Positions 63,803 through 64,000 of a stretch of 64,000 bases of DNA are shown here, piece after piece. Within the stretch, counting starts at the first letter, position 1, and the number at the start of each line of letters is the position of its first letter. The position numbers and the translations under genes are program-made. The notes under the pieces are model-generated. The model had not been told where the DNA came from and made no database searches. It was given only the letters and a program-made list of their open reading frames with translations. The stretch is from Microbulbifer variabilis ATCC 700307 (lineage in GTDB: Bacteria > Pseudomonadota > Gammaproteobacteria > Pseudomonadales > Cellvibrionaceae): NCBI RefSeq assembly GCF_000380565.1, contig NZ_AQYJ01000021.1:62001-126000 (forward strand), given 5' to 3'.

Positions 63803-64000
63803 ATGCAAGATGCCCAGCCGAAGACTACTTACCTGAAGGACTATCGTGTGCCGGATTACCTGGTGGATAGTACCGACTTGTGCTTCGAACTGGAGCCAAA
63901 GGCCACCCTAGTGAAATCCCGTCTCAAAATTCGTAGAAATCCGGAGGCCGAAGAGGGAATACCGCCTTTACTTCTGGATGGAATCGACCTGGAACTGCTG
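63803..64000 (+). CDS. pepN: Aminopeptidase N, 5' part
   Basis: The first 66 codons of a gene cut by the window end. TTYLKDYRVPDYLVDSTDLC and KATLVKSRLKIRRN match the N-terminal domain of M1 PepN (E. coli begins TQQPQAKYRHDYRAPDY). The rest, including HExxH, is outside. Upstream 63508-63802 has the divergent promoter region. Confidence 0.9.
   Translation, partial: MQDAQPKTTYLKDYRVPDYLVDSTDLCFELEPKATLVKSRLKIRRNPEAEEGIPPLLLDGIDLELL

Overview
The window is a chromosomal segment of a marine-type, polysaccharide-degrading gammaproteobacterium. The housekeeping order dnaE-accA / tilS-pyrG-kdsA-eno-ftsB-ispD-ispF-truD-pcm-nlpD-rpoS, together with a secreted multi-module chitinase, a GH3 glucosidase lipoprotein, CBM-bearing proteins and FucP-type sugar carriers, points to the Cellvibrionales (Microbulbifer, Saccharophagus or Teredinibacter-like). 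The genus is an inference; no rRNA or tRNA gene was seen.

Layout. (1) 1-8 kb: sparse, AT-rich accessory DNA. It holds an AraC regulator, a secreted beta-helix protein, NTF2-fold proteins, a papain-like (NlpC/P60-type) candidate hydrolase, a LysR regulator divergent from an NTF2 protein plus an arylformamidase-like hydrolase, and a small deaminase-fold protein. (2) 8.5-14.5 kb: an Atm1-type ABC exporter, an M49-like zinc peptidase lipoprotein, a GST, a periplasmic protein of unknown function and a YnfA-type membrane protein. (3) 14.9-22.1 kb: a run of single-gene secreted proteins: a second beta-helix protein, an orphan curlin-repeat (amyloid-type) protein, a serine beta-lactamase-like hydrolase and an 18-repeat thrombospondin-type-3 lipoprotein. 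(4) 22.7-30.2 kb: alkylation repair (an Ada/AlkA fusion with overlapping ogt), gamma-carbonic anhydrase, a DUF1289 protein, dnaE and accA. (5) 30.2-47.2 kb: a 17-kb block lying between accA and tilS, which are neighbours in related genomes such as Pseudomonas. It carries two FucP-type MFS carriers, a secreted fusion of two CBM56-like modules with a di-haem oxidoreductase, a LytS/LytTR-type two-component pair, a GH3 beta-glucosidase lipoprotein, a GH18 chitinase, an internally deleted IS5-type element and a decayed CBM6-GH16 glucanase pseudogene. (6) 47.2-59.1 kb: the conserved tilS to rpoS block, in which surE is missing between truD and pcm and a DUF368 gene sits before nlpD. (7) 59.1-64 kb: the ydbH-ynbE-ydbL operon (minus strand), a secreted NTF2-like protein and the start of pepN.

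How it works together. Block 5 reads as a beta-1,3-glucan/chitin utilisation island. Polymer is bound by CBM56 and CBM5/12 modules, cut by GH18 and formerly by GH16, finished to monosaccharide by GH3 and imported by the FucP-type carriers, with the LytTR system as the probable sensor. The CBM56-di-haem protein is the most unusual member: it would place redox chemistry on the glucan surface. Other points of interest are the deaminase-fold protein, the orphan amyloid and the two perfect hexanucleotide arrays inside the CBM-cytochrome gene.
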